From Phocaeicola vulgatus (GTDB lineage Bacteria; Bacteroidota; Bacteroidia; Bacteroidales; Tannerellaceae), in assembly GCA_022009975.1 (NCBI GenBank), contig CP091733.1, forward strand, positions 575,001 through 639,000: a stretch of 64,000 nucleotides of DNA, written 5' to 3'. The position numbers and the translations under genes were made by a program. Shown here piece by piece: positions 38,826 to 48,291 of this stretch (its first letter is position 1; every line of letters starts with the position of its first letter). The notes beneath the pieces were generated by a model, which saw only the letters and a program-made list of their open reading frames with translations, was not told the DNA's origin and did not search any database.

Positions 38826-38847
38826 TGTGTCTTTGTTTATACCGCTG

Positions 38848-38914
38848 CAAAGATAGTCGCAAATGGAGAATCTTGGATATGGATAAGGAAACTCTGATGA
38901 AATAATTACTTTTG
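38848..38914. promoter_or_regulatory. Divergent promoters of copA and tldD
   Basis: TATCTTTG on the minus strand (38855-38848), 23 bp upstream of the copA ATG, and TACTTTTG on the plus strand (38907-38914), 23 bp upstream of the tldD ATG. Confidence 0.65.
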
Positions 38915-38936
38915 TGCGAGAACCAAAGGTTTGGAT

Positions 38937-40371
38937 ATGTTAGATAAAAAGAATGCAGAGTTCGGACGTAATTATTTTAAGGTTTCCGAAGAAGATATTA
39001 AACGAGTTTTAGCAGCCTCATTGGAAAAGGGAGGCGATTATGCAGATTTATATTTCCAACATACTGTTTATCATGGATTGCAATTATTGGACGGCACAGT
39101 GAACAATGCGCAATCGAATGTCGATTTTGGCATGGGCGTGCGTGTCTTGAAAGGCGACCAGACCGGATATGCTTATGTGGAGAATATAACGACAGATGAA
39201 ATGGTTTCGGCAGCACGGACGGCTGCACAGATTGCGGATTGCGGCAGCCAAACACGCTCTATCCCGAATCTTACGGAAAAGGTGCACAAGAATGATTTAC
39301 CCGATAGATACTCCTTGGGATGCTTTGGCTATTGATGCAAAGATTCCTTTCTTGCAAAAGCTGAACGACCTGTTTTTCGAGTTGGATAAGCGGGTCGTGA
39401 AAGTGAATGCGGTTTTAAGTGATGCCACTTCCCATGTGTTTTTCTGCAACAGCGAGGGGGAAATGTTTTACGATTATCGTCCTGTTGTCTCCATAAGTGC
39501 CAGCTGCATCATGGAAGAGAAGGGCAGGATTGAGAAAGGTGTGGCTACACGTTCTTTCAGGATGGGGGCGGAATTCCTGACCGAAGAGCTGATGGATGAT
39601 TTGGCACGTGAAGCCATCCAAAATGCGTCTTTGTCTTTGATTGCCATAAAACCGAAAGGGGGAGAAATGCCTGTGGTGATGGCGGCAGGAGGTTCGGGCA
39701 TTTTGCTGCACGAAGCAATAGGACATGCTTTCGAGGCTGATTTCAACCGCAAGGGAATTTCCATATTCTCCGATATGTTGCATAAGAAAATATGCGATAG
39801 CCAGATCAATGTGGTGGATGACGCCACGATTGTGGCTAACCGCGGATCTGTGAATATGGACGATGAGGGAATTGAAGGGCAGAAAACTTATATCGTGAAA
39901 GATGGACTCCTGACAAGTTATTTGCATGACCGCATCAGTGCCAATTACTATCATGTCGCACCGACTGGAAATGGACGCAGGGAGAGTTTCCGCCAAGCTC
40001 CGATTCCACGGATGAGGGCAACTTATATGGAGGGCGGAAACGTCACGGAAGAGGAGATTGTTTCATCCGTCAAACGGGGAATTTATGCGTGCGGCTTCAC
40101 GAATGGGCAAGTCCAGATAGGAGCCGGGGATTTTACGTTTTATGTTTCCAATGGCTTCTTGATAGAAGATGGCAAACTGACGCAGCCTATAAAAGATATC
40201 AACATCATAGGAAATGGTCCTAAGGCTCTTGCCGATATCTCGATGGTGGGAAACAATGCGAAGATTGATAACGGCCGTTGGACTTGTGGCAAGGACGGGC
40301 AATCTTGTCCGGTGACTTGTGGAATGCCTTCCGTTTTGGTGGACAAACTGACCGTGGGAGGTGAAATTTAA
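38937..40371 (+). CDS. tldD: TldD-family metalloprotease, one frameshift
   Basis: About 478 residues. The first frame from ATG 38937 (MLDKKNAEFGRNYFKVSEED) reads to HKND near 39298. The second continues YPIDTPWDALAIDAKIPFLQ to the end. Deleting one T in GATTTAC restores the frame. The catalytic metal site HEAIGHAFEADF is visible (HExxxH), as is GVATRSFRMGAEFLTEE. TldD pairs with TldE, whose gene follows 18 bp later, to form a heterodimeric zinc protease that trims unfolded peptides. Confidence 0.92.
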
Positions 40372-40389
40372 TCATTAATTGGAATACGT

Positions 40390-41709
40390 ATGATTACAAA
40401 AGATAATAAAGATTTGGCTCAATGGGCTTTGGAGTTTGCCTTGAAAAATGGTTGCCAGCAGTCCAAGGTGAAATTGTATAATGGGACGAGCAGCTCTTTT
40501 GAAATCCGGGACATGCAGGTGGAGCGTTTGCAACAGGCTTCGGAGAATATGTTTATTGTCAATTTTTATGTCGATGGCAGATTCGGCTCTTTCTCGACCA
40601 ATCGCTTGGATAAGCAGGAGTTGGAACGATATATTCCGATGAACATCGAGGCGACACGCTTTTTGGCTGAAGACCGGGCACGCACGTTGCCGGACGAATC
40701 CCGTTATTATAAGGGCGGAATGCCTGATTTGCAGTTGTTGGATGCCGGTTTTGACAAGATAACTCCGGAGGAAAAGAAGGCGATGGCTTTGGAGGCTTGT
40801 GCGGAGATGTGCGGAAAAGATGCCAAAGTTATTTCTGCCGCCTCTGCGTACGGGGATGAGCAGGACTTTAAATATATGATAACAAGCAATGGGTTTGAAG
40901 GGGAATCTTCCTCTTCCTATTTCTCCATTTATGCCAATGTCAGCGTGAAAGACCAGTCGGAAGCACGGCCGGAATCTTATTGGTTTGAATCCTCTCTTTT
41001 ATATAAGGATCTGAAGAATGTGGGGATTGGCGAGAAGGCTTTGAGCCGGGCTTTGTCTAAGTTGGGGCAAAGGAAGATTGAGTCGGGCAAATATGAGATG
41101 GTTGTCGATAACCTCAATGCTTCCCAGTTGTTGTCTCCTCTTATGGATGCGATTGACGGTGTTGCCATCCAACAGAAGAATTCCTTTTTGATGGACCGCT
41201 TGAATGAACCGGTCATGAATAGTTTGTTTACACTGAGAGACGAACCGCATCTGGTCGGGGCTTACGGGGCTCGTTATTTCGATGAAGAGGGAGTTGCCAC
41301 ACAGCCGAGGACAATCTTTGACAAAGGCGTGTTGAATACCTTCTTGATAGACACATACCGCGCCAATAAATTGAAGATGGATCCGACTGTTGCGTCTGCT
41401 TCCATCCTGACTATGGATTGGGGGGAAAAGGACAAGGAGCAGTTGGTTTCGGGTATTCATCGGGGAATATTGGTGACCGGTTTTAATGGCGGAAACTGCA
41501 ATGCTGCCACGGGAAACTTCTCTTATGGCATCGAGGGCTTCTTGATTGAGGAGGGTCGTTTGGTCCAGCCTGTTTCCGAAATGAACATCACGGGCAATAT
41601 GATTGACTTGTGGAACCATTTGGTGGAAGTGGGCAACGATCCGAGAAGTTGTACAAGTTGGAGAATCCCCAGCCTTCATTTTGAAGATGTGGATTTCAGT
41701 GGAATTTGA
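40390..41709 (+). CDS. tldE: TldE/PmbA-family metalloprotease subunit
   Basis: 439 residues, intact. It has the TldD/PmbA fold (LAQWALEFALKNGCQQSKVK at the start; NFSYGIEGFLIEEGRLVQPV and MNITGNMIDLWNHLVEVGND at the end) but lacks the HExxxH zinc site of TldD, as expected for the non-catalytic partner. Immediately downstream of tldD in the usual gene order. Confidence 0.92.
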   Translation: MITKDNKDLAQWALEFALKNGCQQSKVKLYNGTSSSFEIRDMQVERLQQASENMFIVNFYVDGRFGSFSTNRLDKQELERYIPMNIEATRFLAEDRARTLPDESRYYKGGMPDLQLLDAGFDKITPEEKKAMALEACAEMCGKDAKVISAASAYGDEQDFKYMITSNGFEGESSSSYFSIYANVSVKDQSEARPESYWFESSLLYKDLKNVGIGEKALSRALSKLGQRKIESGKYEMVVDNLNASQLLSPLMDAIDGVAIQQKNSFLMDRLNEPVMNSLFTLRDEPHLVGAYGARYFDEEGVATQPRTIFDKGVLNTFLIDTYRANKLKMDPTVASASILTMDWGEKDKEQLVSGIHRGILVTGFNGGNCNAATGNFSYGIEGFLIEEGRLVQPVSEMNITGNMIDLWNHLVEVGNDPRSCTSWRIPSLHFEDVDFSGI

Positions 41710-41740
41710 TTAGAAGACTAACGATAAAGAATAATACGAT

Positions 41741-42183
41741 ATGATTCAGTTGGATTTGAAAGATGCTGTACTGGTGGAGGGTTTGCATCCCCTGTTCCCC
41801 AAAGCATTTGATTATTTACGGCATGCCGATTTCCAAAGATGGAAGACGGGAAGCATGAGATAGATGGTGAGAACTTGTTTTTGTCGGTACAGACATTTGA
41901 CGGCAAAGGAGACGATGCGCCTATGGAATACCATCAAGCGTATATTGATATTCAAATGTGTATCGAAGGCGTGGAGCAAATGGGCTGGAGACCGACAAGT
42001 GGTTTGGTTGAACAGATTTCCCCGTATGATGCGGAAAAGGATATTGCTTTTTATCAGGACAAGCCCACTTCGGTTGCCACCGTTTATCCCGGTCAGTTTG
42101 CCATCTTTTATCCGGAAGATGCCCATGCGCCGGGAATGGGTTCAAGCGTAATCCGCAAGGTTGTTGTCAAAGTGAAAAGATAA
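41741..42183 (+). CDS. YhcH/YjgK/YiaL-family protein, one frameshift
   Basis: About 147 residues over two frames. MIQLDLKDAVLVEGLHPLFP runs to ADFQ near 41835; the other frame continues MEDGKHEIDGENLFLSVQTF to the end. One A missing from CCAAAGATG explains it. Family features: the GKHEIDG loop, EYHQAYIDIQMCIEGVE and the C-terminal YPEDAHAPGM metal/His region. Members of this cupin-like family act on N-acetylneuraminate or other sugar anomers; the substrate here is unknown. 31 bp after tldE. Confidence 0.85.
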
Positions 42184-42184
42184 A

Positions 42185-42573
42185 TCAGGAAGTTGTATGG
42201 CGGAACGTTATTTTTTTATTCATTAGGAAATTAACTCCGCCGTACACAAACAAGCCCAAGAACTGAGACAAATATTCATTCCAATCCAAGACTTCGACCA
42301 TTGCCAACAGGCAGATGAATTGCGAAGCGTAGGAGCAAAGGAAAGCGGCTAAGAATAGGGCGGATTCCCGCAGGTAGTTGCCTTTGCCGGAAGAGAAAAT
42401 CCAGAATTTGCTCCAAAAGAAATTGTTCAGCAACGCAGCCGTATAACCGGTTATGTTAGACCACAAATAGTTGAAATGGAGGAGGTCATCATGAGCCAAA
42501 CCACCACGGCAGTTATCAAGGCATTGGATGTCCCGATAATCACAAAGCGTACTATTTGTCTCAAGTCCTTCAT
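42185..42573 (-). CDS. GtrA-like membrane protein, one frameshift
   Basis: About 129 residues from ATG 42573. The first frame reads MKDLRQIVRFVIIGTSNALI and TAVVVWLMM; after a shift near 42487 the second reads DLLHFNYLWSNITGYTAALL and NNFFWSKFWIF and ends RHTTS. Four transmembrane helices, as in GtrA proteins that help move lipid-linked sugars across the inner membrane. One G missing from ATGATGACC restores the frame. Convergent with the YhcH gene, whose stop is two bases away. Confidence 0.82.
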
Positions 42574-42660
42574 TTCTCCGTCATGTGAAAGTTATTCGTT
42601 CGAGTCACAAATATACTCCTTTTTATTTTATTTGTTCCATAAACCGATTCGGATTACTCA

Positions 42661-42704
42661 ACTAAAGTTTTCCACGCCCAATAAAGAGGGTGGGAAACTT
42701 TAGT
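42661..42704. terminator. Stem-loop in the gtrA upstream region
   Basis: ACTAAAGTTTTCC (42661-42673) is complementary, with one mismatch, to GGAAACTTTAGT (42693-42704). No strong T run. The surrounding 42574-42938 has no gene: it holds the gtrA leader, this hairpin, and the operator/promoter at 42839-42894. Confidence 0.5.
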
Positions 42705-42838
42705 AAGAAAATAGGTTTAGTTTGTTGTATATCTCTTCAAGTTCTAAACTAAACCACTTTTACCCTAACGAAGACGAGCTTTGGCTGCTTAGTTCATCAT
42801 TATTTTCTTTTCGCCAGCCAGAAAGAATACCGTGTTGT

Positions 42839-42894
42839 AATTTGAGAAATAATCTCAAATTAGTACGTTAGCTGGGACTTTATTATTACCTTTG
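42839..42894 (+). promoter_or_regulatory. Palindromic operator and promoter of the first ATPase-nuclease pair
   Basis: AATTTGAGA-AATAA-TCTCAAATT (42839-42861) is a perfect 9-bp palindrome. The -7 box TACCTTTG follows at 42887-42894, and the ATG at 42939. The palindrome overlaps the -33 region, where a repressor would act. No dedicated repressor gene is adjacent. Confidence 0.55.
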
Positions 42895-42938
42895 TATCTG
42901 AAATATTATTCTAAATAAGGTTTTTAAGGTTAAATCAT

Positions 42939-44209
42939 ATGATACTTGAATTTACTGTAGAGAATTACAGGTCATTCTATGGAAAGAAGACCTTGGTATT
43001 AGAAGCAGATAAGGCACTGAAAGAATGCTCGGATACTAATCTATTTGCCTGTAACAAGCATGTTTTGCTCCGTACACTTGCGTTATATGGAGCAAATTCT
43101 AGTGGAAAGTCGAATCTTGTTAGTGCAATGCTCACGATGGCAAGATGCATATTGTTGTCTGTGAAGTTAAATGACAATGAAGAATTGGAGTATGATCCGT
43201 TTCTTCTTTTAAAAGACAATGAGCGGCCTACTATGTTTGAGGTAATATTCCTCAAGGGTGAATATTGCTACAGATATGGATTCCGGTATAACTTTGAACG
43301 TATAATTGATGAGTGGCTGTTCCGTAAGAGCACACCTCGTTCTAAAGAACAGATGATGTTCGTCAGAAATGAGGAAGGAATTTGCGTAGAGGAGAATAAT
43401 TTTTCGGAAGGAGTAGGGTATGAAGAAAAGACCAACGATAATCGATTGTTTTTGTCATTGTGTCAACAATTGGGAGGGGAAATATCTCGACAGGTTATCT
43501 CTTGGTTTCAGTCGGATTTTAATGTGATTTCTGGTTTGAATAATCAGCAGTATAGATCATATTCAAAGCTTTTCTTCCATAAGAAAGAACAATCCAGTAC
43601 AGAAGCACTTAAATTCTTTCAGAAACTGAGACTTGGATTTAATAGCATTCTTACTCATGAGGAAGATCCAAATGTGCCAATGGATTTACCGACGGAGTTG
43701 AGAACTATTTCCAAAAAAAAATGCAAGAAAAGAAAAGCATTGAATTGGATTCCGTACATAACATCTACTCGGATAGAGGGAAGGTCGTAGGCTCAGTTAA
43801 TTTTTCGTTTGAGGAGAGGGAATCGTCAGGTACAAACAAATTGTTTGACCTTTCCGGTCCTATCTTTGAAACCTTGTATACTGGTGCCGTGCTGGTTATT
43901 GACGAATTGGATGCAAAGATGCACCCTTTGATTTCTCAGTATATTATTGAGTTATTCAATAATCCTGAAACAAATCCTAAGAATGCCCAACTGATTTTTA
44001 CTACTCACGACACACATTTGCTGTCACAGAAAATACTTCGTCGCGACCAGATTTGGTTTACAGAGAAAAACTCGAAGGAGCAGACGGACTTGTATAGTCT
44101 GATGGACATAGTTCTTCCTGATGGTACAAAGCCTCGCAACGATGCCAACTACGAGAGAAACTATATTACCGGACGATATGGTGCTATTCCTTATATCCTT
44201 AACGATTAA
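42939..44209 (+). CDS. AAA family ATPase (OLD/RloA-like), first pair, one frameshift
   Basis: About 424 residues over two frames. Frame one: MILEFTVENYRSFYGKKTLV with Walker A GANSSGKS (51-58). Frame two, from about 43721: Walker B VLVIDELDAKMHPL and the switch IFTTHDTHLLSQK, ending RYGAIPYILND. The break lies in the A9 run at 43710-43718. This is the AAA_15/AAA_21 layout of ATPases that partner TOPRIM-like nucleases in anti-phage pairs such as AriA of PARIS or RloA/AbiLi. Its partner gene starts 10 bp after the stop. Confidence 0.87.
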
Positions 44210-44219
44210 TTTTAAGGCC

Positions 44220-44927
44220 ATGGCAGCAAAGAAAATAAAGATTGATAATGCTTCCTTGAAATTCAAGAGACAGTCACAGAGACGTGAGCAAAAGTTTATA
44301 CGTTGTTCTATATTAATTGTATGTGAAGGGACTAAGACTGAACCCAACTATTTTGAGGCATTTGCTGAAAAACAGCAAGGAGTGATTGTTTACGATATCG
44401 AAGTCAAAGGGCTTGGTCGTGGGACAAAGGGTGTTGTAGAGAAAGCAATCGAACTGAAAAATAAGAACAATTACGACCGGGTATGGGCTGTGTTTGATAA
44501 AGACGAATTTCCAGCTAAAGATTTCAACGAGGCAATTTTAATGGGGCAAAATAATGGCATTGAGATAGCTTGGAGCAATGAAGCATTCGAACTGTGGTAT
44601 CTGTATCACTTTCAGAATGTGACAACAGGTGTCTCAAGAAAACACTATGAAGAAAAGATTTCCGCAGCGGTCAATGTTTCACCTAAATATAAGTCGAAGA
44701 AGAAATACAAGTATGCCAAGAAAGATCCTGAGAACTTCTGGATAATGACCACATACGGTTCAATGGATTCTGCTATACAATACGCAAAAACAAAGCATCT
44801 TGAATATACTGATTCTCGTTATGCAAATCAGAATCCATGCACGACAGTTTATCGGCTTGTGCGACAATTGTTAGGTAAGGATGAGGAGTTAAATGCTGAA
44901 CTCATGCTAAAGGTAGACAAGAATTGA
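44220..44927 (+). CDS. RloB-like (TOPRIM-like) putative nuclease
   Basis: 235 residues from ATG 44220; the open frame extends upstream over the ATPase gene, but MAAKKIKIDNASLKFKRQSQ is the usual RloB start. Acidic TOPRIM-like sites are visible: CEGTKTEPNYF (35-45), VFDKDEF (91-97) and SNEAFELWYLYHF (119-131). Together with the ATPase upstream it forms an RloA-RloB/AbiL-type two-gene unit, expected to sense a phage cue with the ATPase and cut nucleic acid or tRNA with this protein. That activity is inference from family. Confidence 0.85.
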   Translation: MAAKKIKIDNASLKFKRQSQRREQKFIRCSILIVCEGTKTEPNYFEAFAEKQQGVIVYDIEVKGLGRGTKGVVEKAIELKNKNNYDRVWAVFDKDEFPAKDFNEAILMGQNNGIEIAWSNEAFELWYLYHFQNVTTGVSRKHYEEKISAAVNVSPKYKSKKKYKYAKKDPENFWIMTTYGSMDSAIQYAKTKHLEYTDSRYANQNPCTTVYRLVRQLLGKDEELNAELMLKVDKN

Positions 44928-44961
44928 AAACCAATTCCTGTTATGTCATAATTTGAGTTAC

Positions 44962-45564
44962 TCATTGAGGTTGGAGAAACCGGCAAATCAAGGTAAAATG
45001 ACTCCGTGTCATGTTCTTTTTCAAAAACTTGACGGCCAAATAGAGATGGCTTTCGACCGTCCTTATGGGCATTTGGAACTGTTTGGCTATCTCTTTTGCC
45101 TTTATCCCCTCCAAATAAGCCATGAAGAAAATCTCTTTCCGCCTGGTTGGCATTTGTTTCATCAGGAAATCCAAGTGTTTGTAAAAGTCTTTTTTATAGA
45201 GGTATTCCAACGTGTTGTTTTTATCGGGGATTTGCTTTTCGTACTCACTCTCTGGCTCTTTGTTGTCACCTGTTTTTATGGAGACGATATGCCGTCCTAT
45301 CATTGCCGTCTTGCGCAAGTAATCAATGCAGCGGCTATAAACAATGGAGTAGAGATAGGCTTTTATGTTCCGGTTTGCCGAAAGCGACTCCCAATGCTCC
45401 CAAACATATAGAAATGAGTCTTGGACAATGTCTTCTGCGGCATCCGTGTTTACGATAGAGCTTGCATACGACATCAATGAAGGATGATACTGCTGGTACA
45501 TCTTGTGGAACTCCACTTTGTTGCCGACCATCCGTGTTATCAAAATATCAACTTCTTTATCCAT
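44962..45564 (-). CDS. RNA polymerase ECF-type sigma-70 factor (orphan)
   Basis: 200 residues with sigma region 2 (about 25-90, including IVQDSFLYVWEHWESL and YSIVYSRCIDYLRKT) and region 4 (about 135-185, MPTRRKEIFFMAYLEGIKAK then IRTVESHLYLAVKFLKK). Bacteroidota ECF factors usually precede a FecR-type anti-sigma and SusC/D genes; none is present here. It is convergent with the RloB gene and sits between the two ATPase-nuclease pairs. Confidence 0.9.
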   Translation of the reverse strand: MDKEVDILITRMVGNKVEFHKMYQQYHPSLMSYASSIVNTDAAEDIVQDSFLYVWEHWESLSANRNIKAYLYSIVYSRCIDYLRKTAMIGRHIVSIKTGDNKEPESEYEKQIPDKNNTLEYLYKKDFYKHLDFLMKQMPTRRKEIFFMAYLEGIKAKEIAKQFQMPIRTVESHLYLAVKFLKKNMTRSHFTLICRFLQPQ

Positions 45565-45686
45565 TTATCAAAAAGATATAATACTATGTTATCCATTGGC
45601 AGAGTTAATCTGAACAAAAGGTTCGTATTTGCCTTTATATTGTCGGTATAGATATTAATTCTGCTAAAGGATTGTGTTATTCGGCT

Positions 45687-45694
45687 CAAAGATA
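45687..45694 (-). promoter_or_regulatory. -7 box of the ECF sigma gene
   Basis: TATCTTTG on the minus strand, about 125 bp upstream of ATG 45564. The rest of the 45565-46096 gap is AT-rich and holds no convincing gene; short ORFs there lack family resemblance and clear ribosome binding sites. Confidence 0.5.
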
Positions 45695-46096
45695 AAGCAT
45701 TTTTGTAAAGTGTTATCAAATTTCTTGGTTATTTTTAATATATTCTTCGCTACTAATAAAATGTTTGTTTTTAGGGATGGATTTATATTAAAATGTTGTT
45801 ACAATTGGATGAAATGTGTGATACAATCTCCTTATAGGAATTTGACTGAAAGGGGAAAAGATGGCGAACTTCTGCCAATTCAGTCGTGTTGCTGATGTGC
45901 GAGAGGTAAAAGAGCTATCGGATAACAACTTCGGAGCGTAAACTGGTGCTAATTTGCTATCTTAATATTCATTATATAGTTAAATATATGCAAAAACGTA
46001 TTGTAGTTACGGAAATAAACGGCAAATGTAGCATTTGTTTCAAATATTGTTTGTTTATTTGTAGGATAATTACAATAACAGACAAAATATTGCAGT

Positions 46097-47377
46097 ATGA
46101 TACGAGATTTTTGGGTAAAGAACTACCTTTCCATTCGTGACAAGCAGGAATTAAGCTTCGTGGCCAAGGGACCTTCTTCAGAACTTGTCACCGAAGTTGC
46201 TGATGGCGTGTTCTTATACAAGCTGGGCATCCTATATGGTTCAAACGCTTCGGGCAAGTCGAATATGCTGATAGCCATGAACGAGGTGTTCCGCCTGTTG
46301 GTCATGGCAAAATCGGATGCGACAGTCGAAATTGGCGGTTGCATTCCATTTGTGCTCACCAAAGATGAGCCAACGGAAATGCATGTATCATTCTATGCCG
46401 ATGGCATCCGATATGATTATGATGTCAAGTTCAACGGCAAGCACATTCTGAATGAAGCCTTGTACTATTACCCCAACAAATCAAAGTCTCTGTTTTATGA
46501 ACGTAGTTTTGTGGGCGAGAATGTACAGGCCGACATAAAGTTTGGTGCGAGTCTCAAACTGCAAGTCAAGACACAGGAAAGCATCCGCGAAAACACGCTG
46601 AACAACCACAGTGTGTTGTCTGTTTGCCGAAAGGCTGCCTTGAAAGAAGATATAGCTCCATTCAACACGCTTCACGCTTGGATTATGTCCAATTATCACG
46701 ATGTAGATGGTGATGTAGAAAAGGGACTTGTTGAAATCTTGAAGGATGCTTACAGCAATCCTAAGAAGCGTAAGTTCTATAACACCATGCTTCAGAAGGC
46801 AGACTTGAACATTCTGGAATATCGTCCTGTTGTAGAAGACCGATTTGTGCCCAACGATTTCCGCGAACGTATCCAAAAAGAGAATATCCCAGAGAAAATG
46901 AAAGATGTTCTGTTGAAGCCTACTACAGATTCCATCACTTTTTTAAATCATTCTGACAATGGCGATTTTGACATCCCACTCAGATGGCAGTCAAAGGGTA
47001 CTCAGAAATACATCCGCATTCTCGATGCATTATACGACTTGATAACGAGTCCTCACGTGTACTATCTTGATGAACTGGGCGAGGATCTGCACAACGACCT
47101 GTTGTATTACTACCTCAATGTCTTTATCTTCAACTCAGATAAGTCGCAGTTGGTTATCACGAGTCAGGAGACCACCCTCCTGTCGCAGGATATGATTAAC
47201 GAGAACAGAGGCGTGGTGTGGTTTGTTGAGAAGAACAAAGAGACGGCTTCATCCGAATATGCCCGTGGCGACTCTTTCGGCTTACACAAGAATCTCTCGC
47301 TATACAATTCATATCGCATTGGCAGACTGGGAGCCAAGCCAGAACTAGGTAGCATCTTTATAAATCTGGAGGACTGA
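46097..47377 (+). CDS. AAA family ATPase (OLD/RloA-like), second pair
   Basis: 426 residues, intact. MIRDFWVKNYLSIRDKQELS, Walker A GSNASGKS (48-55), an alpha-helical insert (about 170-290), the Walker B region HVYYLDELGEDLHNDLLYYY, and QLVITSQETTLLSQ. Same architecture as the ATPase at 42939 but clearly diverged in sequence. The next gene begins 1 base after the stop, so the two are co-translated. Confidence 0.88.
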   Translation: MIRDFWVKNYLSIRDKQELSFVAKGPSSELVTEVADGVFLYKLGILYGSNASGKSNMLIAMNEVFRLLVMAKSDATVEIGGCIPFVLTKDEPTEMHVSFYADGIRYDYDVKFNGKHILNEALYYYPNKSKSLFYERSFVGENVQADIKFGASLKLQVKTQESIRENTLNNHSVLSVCRKAALKEDIAPFNTLHAWIMSNYHDVDGDVEKGLVEILKDAYSNPKKRKFYNTMLQKADLNILEYRPVVEDRFVPNDFRERIQKENIPEKMKDVLLKPTTDSITFLNHSDNGDFDIPLRWQSKGTQKYIRILDALYDLITSPHVYYLDELGEDLHNDLLYYYLNVFIFNSDKSQLVITSQETTLLSQDMINENRGVVWFVEKNKETASSEYARGDSFGLHKNLSLYNSYRIGRLGAKPELGSIFINLED

Positions 47378-47378
47378 T

Positions 47379-47984
47379 ATGGGAAAACAACGTCAGACGG
47401 CACTTATTTTGGGCGAGGGACCAACCGAGTTCTTCTATTTCAAATCCCTGTGCGACGTGTTCAAGCGTCTGACTATCAAGCCAGACTATCCGAAGCATAC
47501 CAACATCAAGGAACTGGAAGCCAAGATCGCGGAAGGTGTGGCAATGGGTTACAGCCATATCTTCTGCATCATTGATATGGATACGAAGGACAACGAGCCA
47601 GAGCGTTCACAATATCAGAAGCTAAAGGCAAAGTATGCCAAGCCTATCGACAAGCCAAAGAAAGGCATCTATTGCGAGGTGGAATTCTTTGAGACTCACC
47701 GCTGCACAGAACTGTTCTTCCTCTATTATTTCCGCTACACCTCACGTCCATACGACGAGCAGGAGCCATTGCTCAAAGACCTTAATCAATGCGTCGAGTA
47801 TCGGAAGACGATAGAGTTCTTCATCAAGACCAAGGGGCTACACAGTTACTTTGAACGCAATGGAGGAAGCCTTGAAAGAGCTATGACCAATGCCACTCTG
47901 TCTATGGATGAGAAACTGAAGAGTGGCAGAGATTATACTTACTCAGAACTGGGAAGGTTGATGGAAAGGTTGAGATGCATATAA
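47379..47984 (+). CDS. Putative TOPRIM/RloB-like nuclease, second pair
   Basis: 201 residues. It starts GKQRQTALILGEGPTEFFYF with the acidic GEGPTE loop (12-17), then CIIDMDTKDN (63-71), a DxD, and FFETHRCTELFFLYYFRYTS, the same order of acidic motifs as RloB and TOPRIM-like partners. The coupling to the ATPase at 46097 makes this a second ATPase-nuclease unit within 3 kb. No experimental function can be assigned. Confidence 0.75.
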   Translation: MGKQRQTALILGEGPTEFFYFKSLCDVFKRLTIKPDYPKHTNIKELEAKIAEGVAMGYSHIFCIIDMDTKDNEPERSQYQKLKAKYAKPIDKPKKGIYCEVEFFETHRCTELFFLYYFRYTSRPYDEQEPLLKDLNQCVEYRKTIEFFIKTKGLHSYFERNGGSLERAMTNATLSMDEKLKSGRDYTYSELGRLMERLRCI

Positions 47985-48082
47985 AATTGCTTTGAATCTA
48001 TAAAAAAACGTCCTGATAAAAGTGTAAATAATAATTCAATATGGAAGATCCTGAGGGGAAATTTAGAGTAACCATTGTTCTC

Positions 48083-48153
48083 AAAAAAAACATTTGATGT
48101 TTTCAAAAAAACATTGGACGTTTTTGAAAAAACATTGGACGTTTTCAAAAATT
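48083..48153. repeat. Tandem repeat of an AAAAAACATTGGACGTTTT unit
   Basis: Three units with a period of about 21-22 bp: a diverged first (ACATTTGATGTTTTC) and two ACATTGGACGTTTT copies. Each contains an AACATTGGACGTT near-palindrome. It follows the second nuclease gene; no gene lies in 47985-48291. Confidence 0.75.
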
Positions 48154-48254
48154 CCTCGTGATGTATTTTTTTAAAAAAAATAACGGTATGTTTTTTTCCG
48201 GCACATTTTATCCTTATTTTGATATGCCCAACTTGCTTTCCATGGAGACGGAGT

Positions 48255-48290
48255 GCCGTTAAAACAGTGTTTAAACAGTGTTTTAATGGC
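48255..48290. repeat. Dispersed palindromic repeat, copy 4
   Basis: GCCGTTAAAACAGTGTTTAA through CAGTGTTTTAATGGC is palindromic over 36 bp. It directly abuts the left end of the ISAon1 element at 48292; a fifth copy abuts the right end at 49889. Confidence 0.85.
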
Positions 48291-48291
48291 A

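Noticed and set aside
45674..46140. Two short ORFs between the sigma factor and second ATPase
   Set aside because: No ribosome binding site, odd Cys/Phe-rich composition and overlap with the ATPase start; treated as non-coding.
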